Positions 1-11,805 of a stretch of DNA of 64,000 nt are shown one piece after another. Source of the stretch: Ophiocordyceps camponoti-saundersi (nom. inval.) (taxonomy: Eukaryota > Ascomycota > Sordariomycetes > Hypocreales > Ophiocordycipitaceae); the NCBI GenBank assembly GCA_003339415.1, contig PDHQ01000132.1, positions 5,122 through 69,121 of the forward strand, written 5' to 3'. The position numbers and the translations under genes were made by a program. The notes under the pieces are model-generated. The model was not told the DNA's origin. It saw only the letters and a program-made list of their open reading frames with translations, and ran no database searches. Each line of letters starts with the position of its first letter. Position 1 is the stretch's first letter.

Positions 1-1304
1 TATTTTTTCTTGCTTACTTGGGGGGGGAGGGGGATTGAAGCAGGTACCAAGGCGGGTATCTGTTCGCCGATCCGGTAAGGCGAGGGTACAGCTAGGATAC
101 CTTTTTTTTTCTGGGGCGTGTTGACGACAGGTGTGACAGCGTCTGTTCCAGCGCTGCACGGGGGTAATAAATAGGTCGAAGCGGCCTGAGCAAAAATGAA
201 AGCGAATGACGTTGGAACAGGCTTCGAGGGCGGACGACGAGCCAAGAGAAAAAAAGAGGGGAGAGAGGGGGGGGGGGGGGGAGGAGGATGAGGAGGAAGA
301 GGAAGAGGAGGAGGTTAGGAGAACGAGGGTCCAGGCACAACAAGCAAAAAAGAAAACACACGCGAGAGCGAGAGAGCAAAGCGAGCGAGAGAGAAGAGAG
401 AGCGTGCGTGCGTGCGTGCGTGAGCGAGCGAGTGAGTGAGAGGGAGAGGGAGGGAGAGGGAGAGACATGGCACGGCAAGCCACTCTACTTGTAGGCTAGC
501 CAGCCTTCCGCTGTGGGGGACTGTCACTAGCAGACTTCATCACTGTAGCCTTCTAATAATAGGTAAGAGGTGGTAGGGAGGGATTGGGAAAGCCTGTGGG
601 CGAGGCCAGAAGGAAGCAAGCGACCAACAAAACCCCCAACGAAAACGCAGCAGAGACGCAGCATACGATACATGCTCCGTACATATGTACGTACATACAT
701 ACATACATACATGCGCACACACATGCATACGGATTACAGACAGACAGACATGTACGGAGTATATGCGTACATACATACATACAAACTTACATGGGCACGG
801 CACAATAATAACGGTTGCATTCCGCTCCAGCTTACCTACCTTCTTGTTCTTCATCCTCTCGTCTGTGTGACTGTGTTGTGCGTGCTGCGTCCTTGCTCCC
901 CTAGGCTTGAGCCCCCAACCCAAGCCAAACCTGGATTTCCGTCTCAACATTTAAACCTGCAGACAAAGTTAAAAGAAAAAAACTCACATAATGAAAAAAA
1001 AAACAAGGGTCATGCGTCATCCTGTCCAGCGGCACAACTCACTGCACGGGCAGACATGTAAGTTAGAGCTCGGACTGTCATCATCAAGTCAACCTACCTA
1101 CCAAGGTAAGCTCCCGTCATCATCGGCTCTAGCGAGAGAGCGGCATAATAGCTTCGCCGGACAGACCCCTTCTCTACAGGGTAGGTCCATCGCCGCTTAC
1201 TAACCAACGACCTCGCTCTTCAGGGCCCACCAGACGAACATGTCTGCCGAAATTTTACCTCCCGACATCAAAAGCTCAACTTCTCATACCACAGCTTGCC
1301 CATC
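1..1304. other. Intergenic, low complexity, no gene seen
   Basis: I see no protein family here. Positions 240-470 are almost pure purine (GGA, GAGA) with GCGT repeats, and open frames across it are low-complexity artefacts. Positions 680-785 hold two TACA/ACAT tetranucleotide microsatellites. The last part presumably contains the tim9 promoter and leader. Confidence 0.6.
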
Positions 1305-1799
1305 ATGGACAGGTAAGTTCCCCCCCCCTAATCCAATCCCTCTAGGTTCCTCTACGTGGGAAACCATGATGTCACACTCGCTCTCATACTAATACCCCTG
1401 AAGCTTATCGTCCGCCGAGCAGCGGCAGCTCGAACAACGCATACAAAAGCGGCAAATCAAAGAGTTCATGGGCGTACGTCGAGATCCCCCCCTTTATCCC
1501 TCCCGAGAATCGCCGTTCAAGACAAAGAAAGAGAAAAAAGAGAATCACTCTTTTGAATAACTTCGGACTCGTTCGCTGACCATCTCGAGCCGCATTGCCT
1601 TCTTCTCTAGGTTTTCGGCGGCGTCGTCGAGCATTGCTTCGTGAGCTGCGTCGATGATTTCACCTCAAAGTCCCTTTCCTCGCGTGAGAACGGCTGCATA
1701 AGTCGCTGCGTTAGCAAGTGGATGGCCACGCAGCAGCGACTCGGAGAGCGCTTCCAGGAGCACAACGCGAAGCTCGCCCAACAGATGCAGAACCAGTGA
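1305..1799 (+). CDS. tim9: Tim9, mitochondrial small TIM chaperone subunit
   Basis: Exons 1305-1312, 1404-1473 and 1611-1799 give 88 residues, the usual Tim9 length. The protein starts MDSLSSAEQRQLEQR and carries the twin CX3C motif of small TIM proteins, CFVSC followed by CISRC, which forms two disulfides. In known systems Tim9 forms a hexamer with Tim10 in the intermembrane space and escorts hydrophobic carrier proteins to the TIM22 translocase. The first exon codes only eight bases, so the gene has no long open frame. I chose ATG 1305 because joining ATG GAC AG to the acceptor at 1403 restores the conserved N-terminus in phase. The out-of-frame ATG at 1240 would create an overlapping upstream frame if it is transcribed. 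The gene converges on nup188 with 300 bases between stops. Confidence 0.93.
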
Positions 1800-2099
1800 C
1801 GAGTACATCTTGAGGGCGCGCGTCCTCACCAAGCGACGGACCTGGGCGAGTCATCCTGTATACTTCCATCTCTCCTTTTTTGAGCCTTGAAATCGGTCCA
1901 TTTCATGCCTGGGTTTGATGCTTCTTACCATAGTGGTAGGGGAGGCGATGCGGAAAAGAAAGCAGTCCATGCCGACAAAATACATCGTCTATCTTGACGT
2001 ACACACTCACCTCTTCTACACTGCTCATGCGGCTCTATCGTTACATCCAACGATTAATACAAAGACCATTTACTCGCCCTCTCGGGCGTTGGCCATCCG

Positions 2100-5000
2100 T
2101 CAAGCATCGAGCTCCTCGCTCAACACATCTCTAACCGTCTCCAGCTGGCACACGACCTTCCACTCTAATAGGTTGTCGTGGTGTTCGTTGCCCACCGCCA
2201 CTTTAGTGTTCCTCCATCCCATCTCGCGCGAGCCCAGCGGCAACAGCCTTTCCCTGAGCAGGCGCCTGCTGGAGAGCCAAAACTCGACATTCTCTAGCAG
2301 GCCGCTCGAATCCCACTCGACGACGGGAATCTCGCGACCGTAGTTGAGACGCAGGCCATCCAGAATGCGGGTGAGCAATGCCAGCGAATGAATCTCCGAC
2401 GTGGCCAGCAGCGTCAAGTACTGCGATGTTGTTTTGGATCGCGTCCGGCTCGCACTCGGCGCCTCGAAACGATCCACACTGGCCTCCAGTAGGTGCGAGA
2501 ACTGATTAAGCATGTAGGCGATTTCCGTCGCAATCGTCGGGCCCAGAGAGGCCAATAGGTTGAGGGCCAGCGGCAGAAGCCCCTTGGCCCATATCGAGTA
2601 GCATCTCTGGGCAAGTGCCGCCTCCGCATACGGCGAGATATTGGACTTCAGCATGTACCGGGCCAGGTTAGTTGATAAGAGGTTGCCTAGAACGCCATCG
2701 CAGGCGAGCTGCTCAGCCAGCAATGGCAAGCTCGAGAGCTCCAGTAAGAACAAGACGCTCAGCTCGCCGTATACCGGGTCGCCCTGGACCGCCAATTGGT
2801 CGGCCCAGGAGAACAGCGAGGTCGCGGCGCTCACCACATCATGCGATGCCATGATGTTCAGGATTTGCGCCTGTGACTGGTCCATGGTGGGAAGACTCAG
2901 ACAGGCCTGCAGGATCGCTGTCAACAGTGCCAGGTCCTCCGGAGACACGCCCGCGTCTTTTTCATGGACGAAGCTGACCAGCGTCCTGAAGCCTCTGCCA
3001 ACGACATGATCCAACACGTTGAGTATAGTCTGCACCACATTCACTCCCGGCATTTCCACGTCGACAGTTGGTGCCGACGTTTTGCTGTCGGCAGTCTGGT
3101 AGACGCGGAGCGTAGCGAACAGAATCTTCAAAAGGGTGCGGTAGTGCTTGATCGATTGCTCCATGAACGGATCCTCGATCGCGTGCATCGTGCCGACGAG
3201 CGTGGCCAGGAGCTGGTTGGCATCTTTGATAGTGATCGAGGACTTGACAAGCCGTTGAACCAAGATGAGGGCCAAGTTCGCCCGTGCGTCAACCAGCTTC
3301 AGGAAGATGACTTCCGGGCCCGGGAGAACTTGATTTGCCATCAGACACTGCTGTGCGACCTGCAGCATCTGTCTGCGTACGGCATCGTCCGTCGGCAGGC
3401 AAGTGGTGAGCTCGACCAGCAGGAATTCCCACGCGTGGAAGAGAGCCTGCAACAACAATGTTAGTCCTGTCAACTCTTCCTTTCGGCCTCGTAACTTACT
3501 ATCTGAGAGTCCACCAACGACAGGTTCGCATTGGCCAGTTCCATTTCCTTCTTGAACCCGTCGCCCTTTCGCCCGAGCCATCCAGGGTCAAATCTAAGCA
3601 TAGCGTCCGCGCATTCGAGGTCGTAGTAATAGTTTTCGCCCATACATCTTGCCACAATCGGCGTTCGCTTGAAGAGCTCCAGGGAGCAACCAAAGTACTT
3701 GCTGGCAAAATTTCTGGCAAAGTTGTTATGGAGAGACTTATTATATCCTGCAGCCTCAACGCCATCGCGGAGATAGTAGTCCACGTCCGTCACCAGGCTC
3801 TGAGCGAGCTGTTTCGCCGTGCCCTGGTGTCGCGCATGGTACAGCTGCATGGCCAGCGTCTCCGCCACGTACGCTGCTTTCCTGGCGTCGAGGCTGGTGC
3901 GGATGGCGTCGGACTTGACCGTCCACTGTGACGACTTCAGTTCGCGCATAAAAGCTCGGAGACCGTCAATGTATGACGTGTCTTTCAACAGTGTAAAGAT
4001 AGTCCACGGCCAGAAATTTTGTGCCGAGGCAACAAAGTCGAGTACGGCCAGGGCTTCGACACTTTCGAGATCTTTTAGCCGCTTGAGCTTCGCCAGAGCG
4101 CCGACGAAGACGGAGTCTGCCGCCAGTTCTTCCCTCTTGCCGCGGTCTTTCATTGCTTCGCGAGGCGTCTGGCCCGTCAGCAGGCAGTTAGACATCCACT
4201 GCTGCCGGTTTCGGAGGATCGAGGAAAAGAAGCTCCAGGTCGCCCTGACATCCTGCGTCAAAGCAAATGGTTTACCCAGTCTAGAGAGCGATTGCAGAAA
4301 CGACTTGGAAATCTGAGGCCCCAGGTAACCTAGGAGCGAGGGCGGCTCGCCAGTGGACTTGCCCGCGTTGATGACGAGGGAGTCCAGCAGGCGGATTGCA
4401 GGAGTACGAACCGCACGTGGCGAGGCAGAGAGCCGGGCTAGTAGCGTCGAGATTTTGAAGAGGTAAGATTGCAGCATCGAAGAAGACCGGCCGATATAAT
4501 CTGCCGCGCGAAGCAGCGTCGTGGAAAATGTGAGGACAGAGCACGCCTGGCTTTGTACTATGGCAGTGCGCCTTGGGTACAGCGTGCAGTCAGACGACGC
4601 GAACGTGGCGCCGAGGGAAGAGAGTATGGGCCCATATCGTAATGTTCCAGTCGCCGGCGTCATGAAGCAGTTGACAATGTAAGAGGCCGCAGGTCGGAGG
4701 CAAGATGTGAGGTTGTCAGAGCTGGGCGACTCACCCATGCTGTAGCTGTACAAGACGAACTTGTCCAACACTGGCACGACTTTGCTCAACACCGACAAGC
4801 GACTGGTCTCTGACTCAAACCGCCATGTCGACGTGCTCTCCAAAATGTCGATGGTGGCCCGCGCGACAGATTGGCTCACACGGGTCAACACTCTGTCAGC
4901 GGTGGCCACCCAGGGGTTTGACTCCAACTTCTGTCGGCTAGCGAGCTTGTGATTGGCACGGCGCTGAACGCCTGACCACATTGCCGTGTCGACTAGTCTG

Positions 5001-7727
5001 GAGAAGAAGGAAAGAGAGGACATGAGCAAGTCGAATCTTCCGGACACCAAATCGAGAGTGCCGGTGATCTTTGCCAGCTTTCCGGCCCTGGACTCTGAGC
5101 TTAGAAGTTCGCTTCGAGCCAAGTAGGACCAGACGCGGCTTGGCTGTACCGGGAGAATGGCATCCAGGAAGGTGACGCAAGCGTTCAGAACGCCGACTGC
5201 GACATCATCCGCCATCGCCCCTTCATCCTGCATGAAGTAGTCCATGGTCTCGCAAACGACGGTCACGATGTCCTTGCCACCGCTTATGTGCCTGCCGACC
5301 TCCTGGAAAAGATCGCTTTCCCCGTGTATCAAGGCATTGCCGCAACTTGTCTGCTCCGCTCTCAGATTTTCCGCCCGAAACAGAGTGGACAGCAGGAAAA
5401 TGACCTCGGCAACTTCGTCTGGCTGCAGCATCCCCAATTCCGAATGATAGCCCTCTTTCGCAAGGTTGATCTCCAATTGCCGACCGAGCATTGACAGGGT
5501 CGAGTGCGGGTAGTCGACGACGACAACCCTACCAGAGTCCGTGACGAATCGTCCCAACGTCCCGACTGGCAGTCTGTAGACATCGTCTTCGATACACCTC
5601 CTACTCCACGACGACGACAGGGCTATCAATGGTATCTCTTGCGTCAGGCAGAAAGAGTTGGTGTTCTCGTCTTCTTGAACGAGCTCGTAACCCGAAAAGG
5701 CTTCCGAAAGTGTAAATGTGAGTGACGGCGTCTTTCTCAGCAAACTTAGGATCGAGTCGGTCCTGTCATCGTCCAACTGCGTAGTTGCACAAAACCTCCT
5801 GCACATCGTGATGAAGGGTAAGAACTCGTACGGAAACCGATCCAGAGCCTGTTGAAAGTAAAAGTCCATCGCATGATCGTCGTGTAGCATGCAAACTACA
5901 ACGTCTTGTGCGGACGTGAGGGCGTCACCGGACGATATGTCCCAGTAACCGTGACCAGGTGCCAGAATAGAGAGCAGCGATCCCAGGGGCTCGGATTGGT
6001 ATCCGACAACGGGGTAGGAAACTTTGAGCAGCTCTAGAAAGGCGACCCTGATGCGCGAGCTTACCAAAGGCGTCATGCTGCCATCTGCCGAAGGACCCAG
6101 CGAGGTGGCCATGTCAGCAATAATATTGAACACTCTTCCTTGAGCCATAACTCCGGCGGCCAGTTGTTCAACCAGTTGCAAATCCTTGGGGCCCGAGGCA
6201 CTTTCCAAGAAACCGTCAAACTTGGACGACTCAATTGATAGGATGCTACCGGCCGAATTGCGCCTACCGGCGGGCGGACGTGCAATATTGACTGTGGACT
6301 CAAACGACTCCTGGGCATTCTGTTGCAGCAAGTTATCTCGCTTTTCGCTTCGGTTCTGATAGGAAACGATCATGCGATGAAGCAACAGGGTCCAGGCGAG
6401 AATGATGGGCATGGCGACTTCACAATCTGCGCTGGCCGCGTTGATGATGCTCTTGTGAATCTGTTCCAAGGTGTCCGAGGAGAGTAAATAGGCATCGTAC
6501 GAATCGTCAGGTAACGTCGGGTCCTCTTCCCTCTCAGCAAGGAATGTCAGGGATCGTGCGGGTTTAAGGAGGCTCAGGGAGATTGCACAAGAGAGAGCCC
6601 TGAGAGGGGTAAGCAGCTCTGCAATTGCTTCTTCAATCTGGTCGAGGGTCAGCACTTCCTTGGCCGGTCTGTGAGGGCATATGTTGCTGACCGGCTGGAC
6701 GGATGCGAAGAAGCCATAAACGTTCATCAAAGAGAACCATTGGTTGATGGCGCTGGGAGGCGAGAATTCGCTGCCCAGACTGTCCACGAGTTGAAACAAG
6801 ACCGACAAAGCGTGAATCGTCTCGGTGAGAAGACTTCTTAGCCAGTCGAACTCGACGCCACCTAGCAATAGTAGAGGCTCGTCCGTCAAGGACTCAAAGC
6901 CCGCGTCGATACCGCCCATGCAATCAGACACTAGTTTAAGATAGGCGGGCAGGAGCGACGCCATGTTATGCGTCGTCGAATTCAGACCATAGCGAACGTC
7001 CAGATCGCGATCCGCAAGGCTGAGGATCGGAAGTCGACCGTAGAGCTTCAGAGAGACCAGGTAGTCCATCGACATCATGAAGGATCGCCGCTCGGTTAGG
7101 AGTGTATCGAAGAGACGGCGCTTCCTCGAGTTTGGCTTATCAAAGTCGGCCGAAATGTCATCCGCGTCGAGATTCGAGGCCGCGCCCAGATCATATAAGA
7201 AGCTTGCGCCTTGTGAGTTCTGCAGGCCCGCGGCCTCCTGTAGATTTTTCGCATCCTGAGAAGAAAGTGGTCCCATGAGATGCCTGAGAGGCCTCGTCTG
7301 TATCTCAATAACCACAACGCGCAACGCGGCAACGAGATTGACTTTGGCATTCTTGCTGAGCCATTCGGCGTCGCGTTTGATAGTTTCAATATCTTGGCCG
7401 CTTGTCGAAGCAGAAGCTACGTTGATGGGCGCCGTCTTGGTATCGAAGTCGGTCTTTGAGGCTTGATCGGGCGGCGCGAAAGCCTTTGACGGGTCGTCGA
7501 GAAAGGCGAGAACGAACTCGTCAGACAAGAATTCGATAAGGGCCGGGGACGACTGTTGGCGACCACGTTCATCTGACAGCGCGACGGAGACATCTCTCCA
7601 GGACCTGGCATCGAATCAGCAGGCGATAGCTTCAGAAGCAAACTGAGAATGCGTACAGAAGCAGCCGGTCTCCAGAGAGACAGTCCTCCAGGGAGGGAAA
7701 GTAGTTACTATCAGACACCGGCGCCAT
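2100..7727 (-). CDS. nup188: Nup188, inner-ring nucleoporin
   Basis: Three exons read leftwards: 7727-7657, 7604-3500 and 3446-2100, with 52- and 53-bp introns, giving 1,840 residues. That is close to what I recall for the Chaetomium thermophilum protein. The reconstructed N-terminus MAPVSDSNYFPSLEDC runs into an SWRDVSVALSD segment and then a long helical repeat solenoid with no catalytic motif. Nup188 is a structural inner-ring component of the nuclear pore that binds Nic96. The long open frame begins inside exon 2, so exon 1 is easily missed; it restores the family's conserved start. Nup192, the related large nucleoporin, is the main alternative, but the N-terminal segment fits Nup188 better. 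It is divergent from trpC, sharing a 314-bp promoter. Confidence 0.85.
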
Positions 7728-8041
7728 GGCCGAGAGTGTCAAGGATGTTGCAGCGGCGTGAGATGCATCAGAGAAAGCTCGACGCGCCTAGGTATGCTGT
7801 TGTGTACGTGCATCTCGAGCTGATGAAGCACGGCTCATATTTTGGGGGGAGCTGTTGAAGAGCCGACGTTCAGCCGGCGCGGCCCGGGTCGCGACAACGA
7901 AGTCAATCAGCTTCAGGTTACCTAATCAGCGTCCTTATATCGACGCAGCTTGTACGGATAGCAACGCTAGATACCCTTCCGTCAACTCATCCTCCTCCCC
8001 CTCCTCCTCCTCCTCCTGCTTAACCAGGATTTCTTGACAGG
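7728..8041. promoter_or_regulatory. Divergent promoter between nup188 and trpC
   Basis: This is a 314-bp region between two start codons on opposite strands. A pyrimidine tract rich in TCC at about 7989-8020 lies just before the trpC ATG, as is common in fungal core promoters. I found no clear TGASTCA site for the general amino acid control factor. Confidence 0.6.
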
Positions 8042-10384
8042 ATGCCGTCCTCTCTTGACATCATTGACCACTCTCCTCACCAGCCCGAACCGTCTCCCCC
8101 CGTCCCGACAGCGTCAAACCTCATCCTAATCGACAACTATGACTCCTTCACATGGAATATCTACCAATACCTCGTCCTCGAAGGAGCCACCGTCCATGTG
8201 TTTCGAAACGATCAGATCAGCCTGCAGGAGCTCATAGAGAAAAAGCCAACTCAGCTAATCATCAGCCCTGGGCCTGGACATCCGGCAACCGATTCGGGCA
8301 TTAGCCGAGATGCCATTCGACACTTTGCGGGAAAGATACCCATTTTTGGCGTCTGCATGGGCCTGTGAGCTTCTCTCTTCTAACTCTGACCGACTTTCGC
8401 TTCGCTTACACTCGCCAGGCAGTGCATATTCGACGTCTACGGTGGGGACGTGAACTCAGCTGGGGAGTGGCTTCATGGGAAAACGTCTCCCTTGACGCAC
8501 GACCGTAGGGGTGTTTTCGCCGGCCTCGAGCAGAATCTACCGGTGACGAGGTATCATTCTCTCGCGGGAACTCACATAACCCTACCGGAGTGCCTGGAGA
8601 TAACTTCGTGGGTGGCCAAGGCTGACGGCTCCCCTGGCATCATCCAGGGCGTCCGTCATAAGCAGCTCACTGTCGAGGGGGTTCAATTCCACCCGGAGAG
8701 TATTCTCACTTCTCAAGGCCGAAGGATGATTCGCAATTTTCTGCACATGCGAGGAGGTACCTGGGAGGAAAATGCGAAGCTTCAGAAGACGGCACCGCTC
8801 AATCGCCCCCCACCGGCGGAAGGGAAGACCAAGGGCAACAATATTCTTCAGCGTATATACGCGAGTCGCAAAGCCGCCGTTGCCGTCCAGAAGCAGATTC
8901 CGTCGCAACGGATGACAGATATGGAAGCCGCTTACAGCCTCAACGCGGCACCTCCTGTTGTCCCTCTGGTCGACCGCCTGCGGCAGTCGCCATTCGACGT
9001 GGCTCTTATGGCCGAGATTAAACGAGCCTCCCCTTCCAAAGGTGTCTTCGCGCTCGACATGGACGCACCAACTCAAGCGCGAAAATATGCATTGGCGGGA
9101 GCGAGTGTTATCTCGGTTCTCACAGAACCAGAATGGTTCAAGGGAAGCATAGAGGACCTGCGTTCCGTCCGCCAAGTGCTGAACGCAATGCCGAATAGAC
9201 CGGCCATTCTGCGCAAGGAATTCATTTTCGACGAGTACCAAATTCTAGAGGCCAGACTGGCGGGTGCTGACACGGTCCTACTCATCGTCAAGATGCTGGA
9301 ACCGGCAGTACTCAAACGGCTCTACGAATACTCACTGTCTCTGGGGATGGAGCCGCTCGTCGAGGTTCAAAATGCTCAAGAGATGAAGACGGCCGTACAG
9401 CTGAGATGCAGGGTCATCGGGGTCAACAACCGCAACCTGGAGAGCTTCGAGGTCGACCTCGAGACGACGGGCCGGCTGAGGAGCATGGTGCCGGAAGGCA
9501 CAATGCTCTGTGCGCTCAGCGGCATTAACAACCACGATGACGTGCTGATGAATAAAAAGGACGGTGTCAACGCCGTGCTCGTGGGCGAGGCCATCATGCG
9601 AGCGCCGGACGCCGGTGTCTTCATCAGCGAGCTTTGCTCGGGCTCGAAACCTGCGGCCAAGACTCAGCCGGCGGCGCCGCTGTACGTCAAGATCTGCGGT
9701 ACGCGTTCGGTGGAGGCGGCGCAGGAGGCTATCAAGTCCAAGGCCGACTTTGTGGGCATTTGCCTGGTGCCGGGTGCGAAGCGCTGCATCAGCCACGAGA
9801 CGGCGCTTGCGATATCTGAAGCCGTTCACTCGTACCAAGGCACGTCCAGTTCTGAAGGTCAAGAGCAGATGTCCAGTACCGGCGCGACAGATTACTTTGC
9901 AGCCACTGGATGGCGGCTACAAAGCTGTCGGCCTCGCTTGGTGGGCATCTTTCAGAACCAGCCACTTGGAGAGGTGCTGGAATTGCAGAGAATTTACAAA
10001 CTCGATCTCGTTCAGCTGCACGGCGACGAGCCGATCGAGTGGGCGAGCATAATACCGGTGCCGGTAATTCGCTGCTTCAAGCCCGGTCAGGTGGGCATCG
10101 GCCTTCGCGGCTATCACGCCATAGCGCTTCTTGACTCCGGGTCTGGTTCGGGAAAGCTTCTGGATGTGTCGAGTGTCAGGACCGTCCTGGAGAGAGATGC
10201 AGATCTCAGGGTATTTCTGGCAGGAGGTTTGAATCCCGAAAACGTGGCGGCGGCGGTGGCCGACCTGGGCGAGCTCAGCGACCGAGTCATCGGAGTGGAT
10301 GTGAGCAGTGGAGTTGAGGATAATGGGAAGCAGAGTTTGACCAAGGTAGCGGCTTTTGTCAAGGCGGCCAAGGGGATCAGATAG
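8042..10384 (+). CDS. trpC: TrpC, trifunctional tryptophan biosynthesis protein
   Basis: Two exons, 8042-8364 and 8419-10384, are separated by a 54-bp intron and give 762 residues, normal for the family. The order is glutamine amidotransferase, indole-3-glycerol-phosphate synthase, phosphoribosylanthranilate isomerase. The amidotransferase domain (about 20-230) has the nucleophile in GVCMGLQC, split by the intron, and FHPES near its end. The synthase domain (about 260-505) shows [19 protein letters not shown] and GVNNRNL. The isomerase domain (about 525-762) shows [14 protein letters not shown] and GVDVSSGVE. The protein supplies ammonia to anthranilate synthase and catalyses two later cytosolic steps of tryptophan synthesis. 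All visible key motifs are intact. It is followed in the same direction by use1. Confidence 0.97.
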
Positions 10385-10684
10385 GAGGAATACGGGCCAT
10401 TTATAGAGGTACGAAGTCCATCAGCGTACATGTTCGCATATCCTCAAACCATCAGAGACTCGGTCTATGCAGCGCTGTAGCAACAGAGGTAATGGATCTC
10501 TCTGATGTCGTTGGAGAACATCACGTGCGATATCTGTGCGTGTCATTTTATCTGCCACAGCTCGTCAATGTCGAGTTACGTCATCAAAACTTGTCTCGTC
10601 CAAAGCCTCGCCATCATCCCTTTACCGGACAAATCGTCCACCGGCATCACTGATTGATATCCTCACACACACGATCATCGCGCA

Positions 10685-11720
10685 ATGGTGCGCCTGGTCC
10701 AAAGCCTGTTGGCGGACGGGGTCGAAAGCCCTCAGGATGCGGCACTGCTCCAACTATCGCAGCTCCTATCTCGGCTCGAACAAAACCTCCTCCGACCGTC
10801 GAGCGAGCGAGAACAGCAGCTACGGACAAGCGAGTACGAGCGGACCAGGGTGGGAGCGGTAGGTCCTTGATATGCCGGGCTCGGCGACGCTTCTCGGTTG
10901 CGCGGCAAGGCTCATGCGAATCGGCCGGCAGAATGTGGAATATGCTCGGACGCTGCTCGTCGCCTTGGAGCAGGATGTGGCGGCGATCAAGGCGCCTGGT
11001 CGGAGAAGCGAGATGCAGGATGCTCTCGACTCGGCCAGAGAGGTCATCGACAGCTTGCTGGATCGGCTGGCGGACTTGAGGCATTTGGCCGTGGACGACG
11101 AGAGCTCTGGGGATGACAAGCTCCGAACCGACGACGAGGTGGTGCCGACTCCGTCTACGTCTGCCGCAGATACGCTGGAGGAAGATGCAGAAGAAGAAGC
11201 AGCAGCAGTCTTGTCCAACTCACCGCCGGCTTCGGTCCCGCCCCCCGTCGATGACGATGACAGCATCGTCTCGCCCTCGTCGCCACCCCCGACGCAGACA
11301 ACGACGTCTCTCCGGGCGCGGTCGTCACACAGCACCGCCCGCGCCGCCCTCTTCGCCGGCCGGTCCAAGCCGGCCACGCCGCAGACATCGACGGCGACGG
11401 CCGAGGCGATGCTCGATCGTCAGCGCGCCGAGCAGGATGCCCTCTCCGACTCGATGCTCCGCATGGCCGGCGCTCTGAGGGCCAGCTCGCAGCGGATCTC
11501 GTCGACGCTCGAGGCCGATAAGGAGGTTCTCGGACGCGCGGGCGAGGGTATGAACAGGACGGAGAGGGGTATGGAGGCTGCGCGTGGTAGGATGGGCACG
11601 TTGAGGAGGATGACGGAGGGTCAGGGCTGGTGGGGGAGGATGATGCTGTATGCTTGGGTGTACGGCTTGATGTTGGTGCTTGTCTTGTTGGTTTTCGTCA
11701 TGCCTAAGTTGAGGTTCTGA
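10685..11720 (+). CDS. use1: Use1-like ER SNARE
   Basis: Exons 10685-10858 and 10932-11720 give 320 residues. The N-terminal half is helical, the middle (about 145-210) is low complexity and rich in Ser, Pro and acidic residues, and the C-terminus has a SNARE-like coiled coil followed by one membrane anchor and the tail MPKLRF. That tail and the tail-anchored layout match Use1/Slt1, the SNARE for retrograde Golgi-to-ER traffic that acts with Sec20, Ufe1 and Sec22 and the Dsl1 tether. The protein would face the cytosol from the ER membrane. The intron is phase 0 and its removal joins VGA to NVEYARTL. A different tail-anchored SNARE such as Sec20 is possible but less likely. Confidence 0.75.
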
Positions 11721-11805
11721 GCCATGATTTTCTACCGGTCATCTTTTCTCTATCCCCCCTTTCACTAACGTTTGAAGCCGTTTCAATATCATCAGAATGC
11801 CCCTA

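Noticed and set aside
206..494. Several overlapping open frames on both strands
   Set aside because: They are purine or pyrimidine low-complexity translations without any family-like segment.
9332..9862. A 176-codon minus-strand frame inside trpC
   Set aside because: It lies opposite a well conserved coding exon and has no family features.
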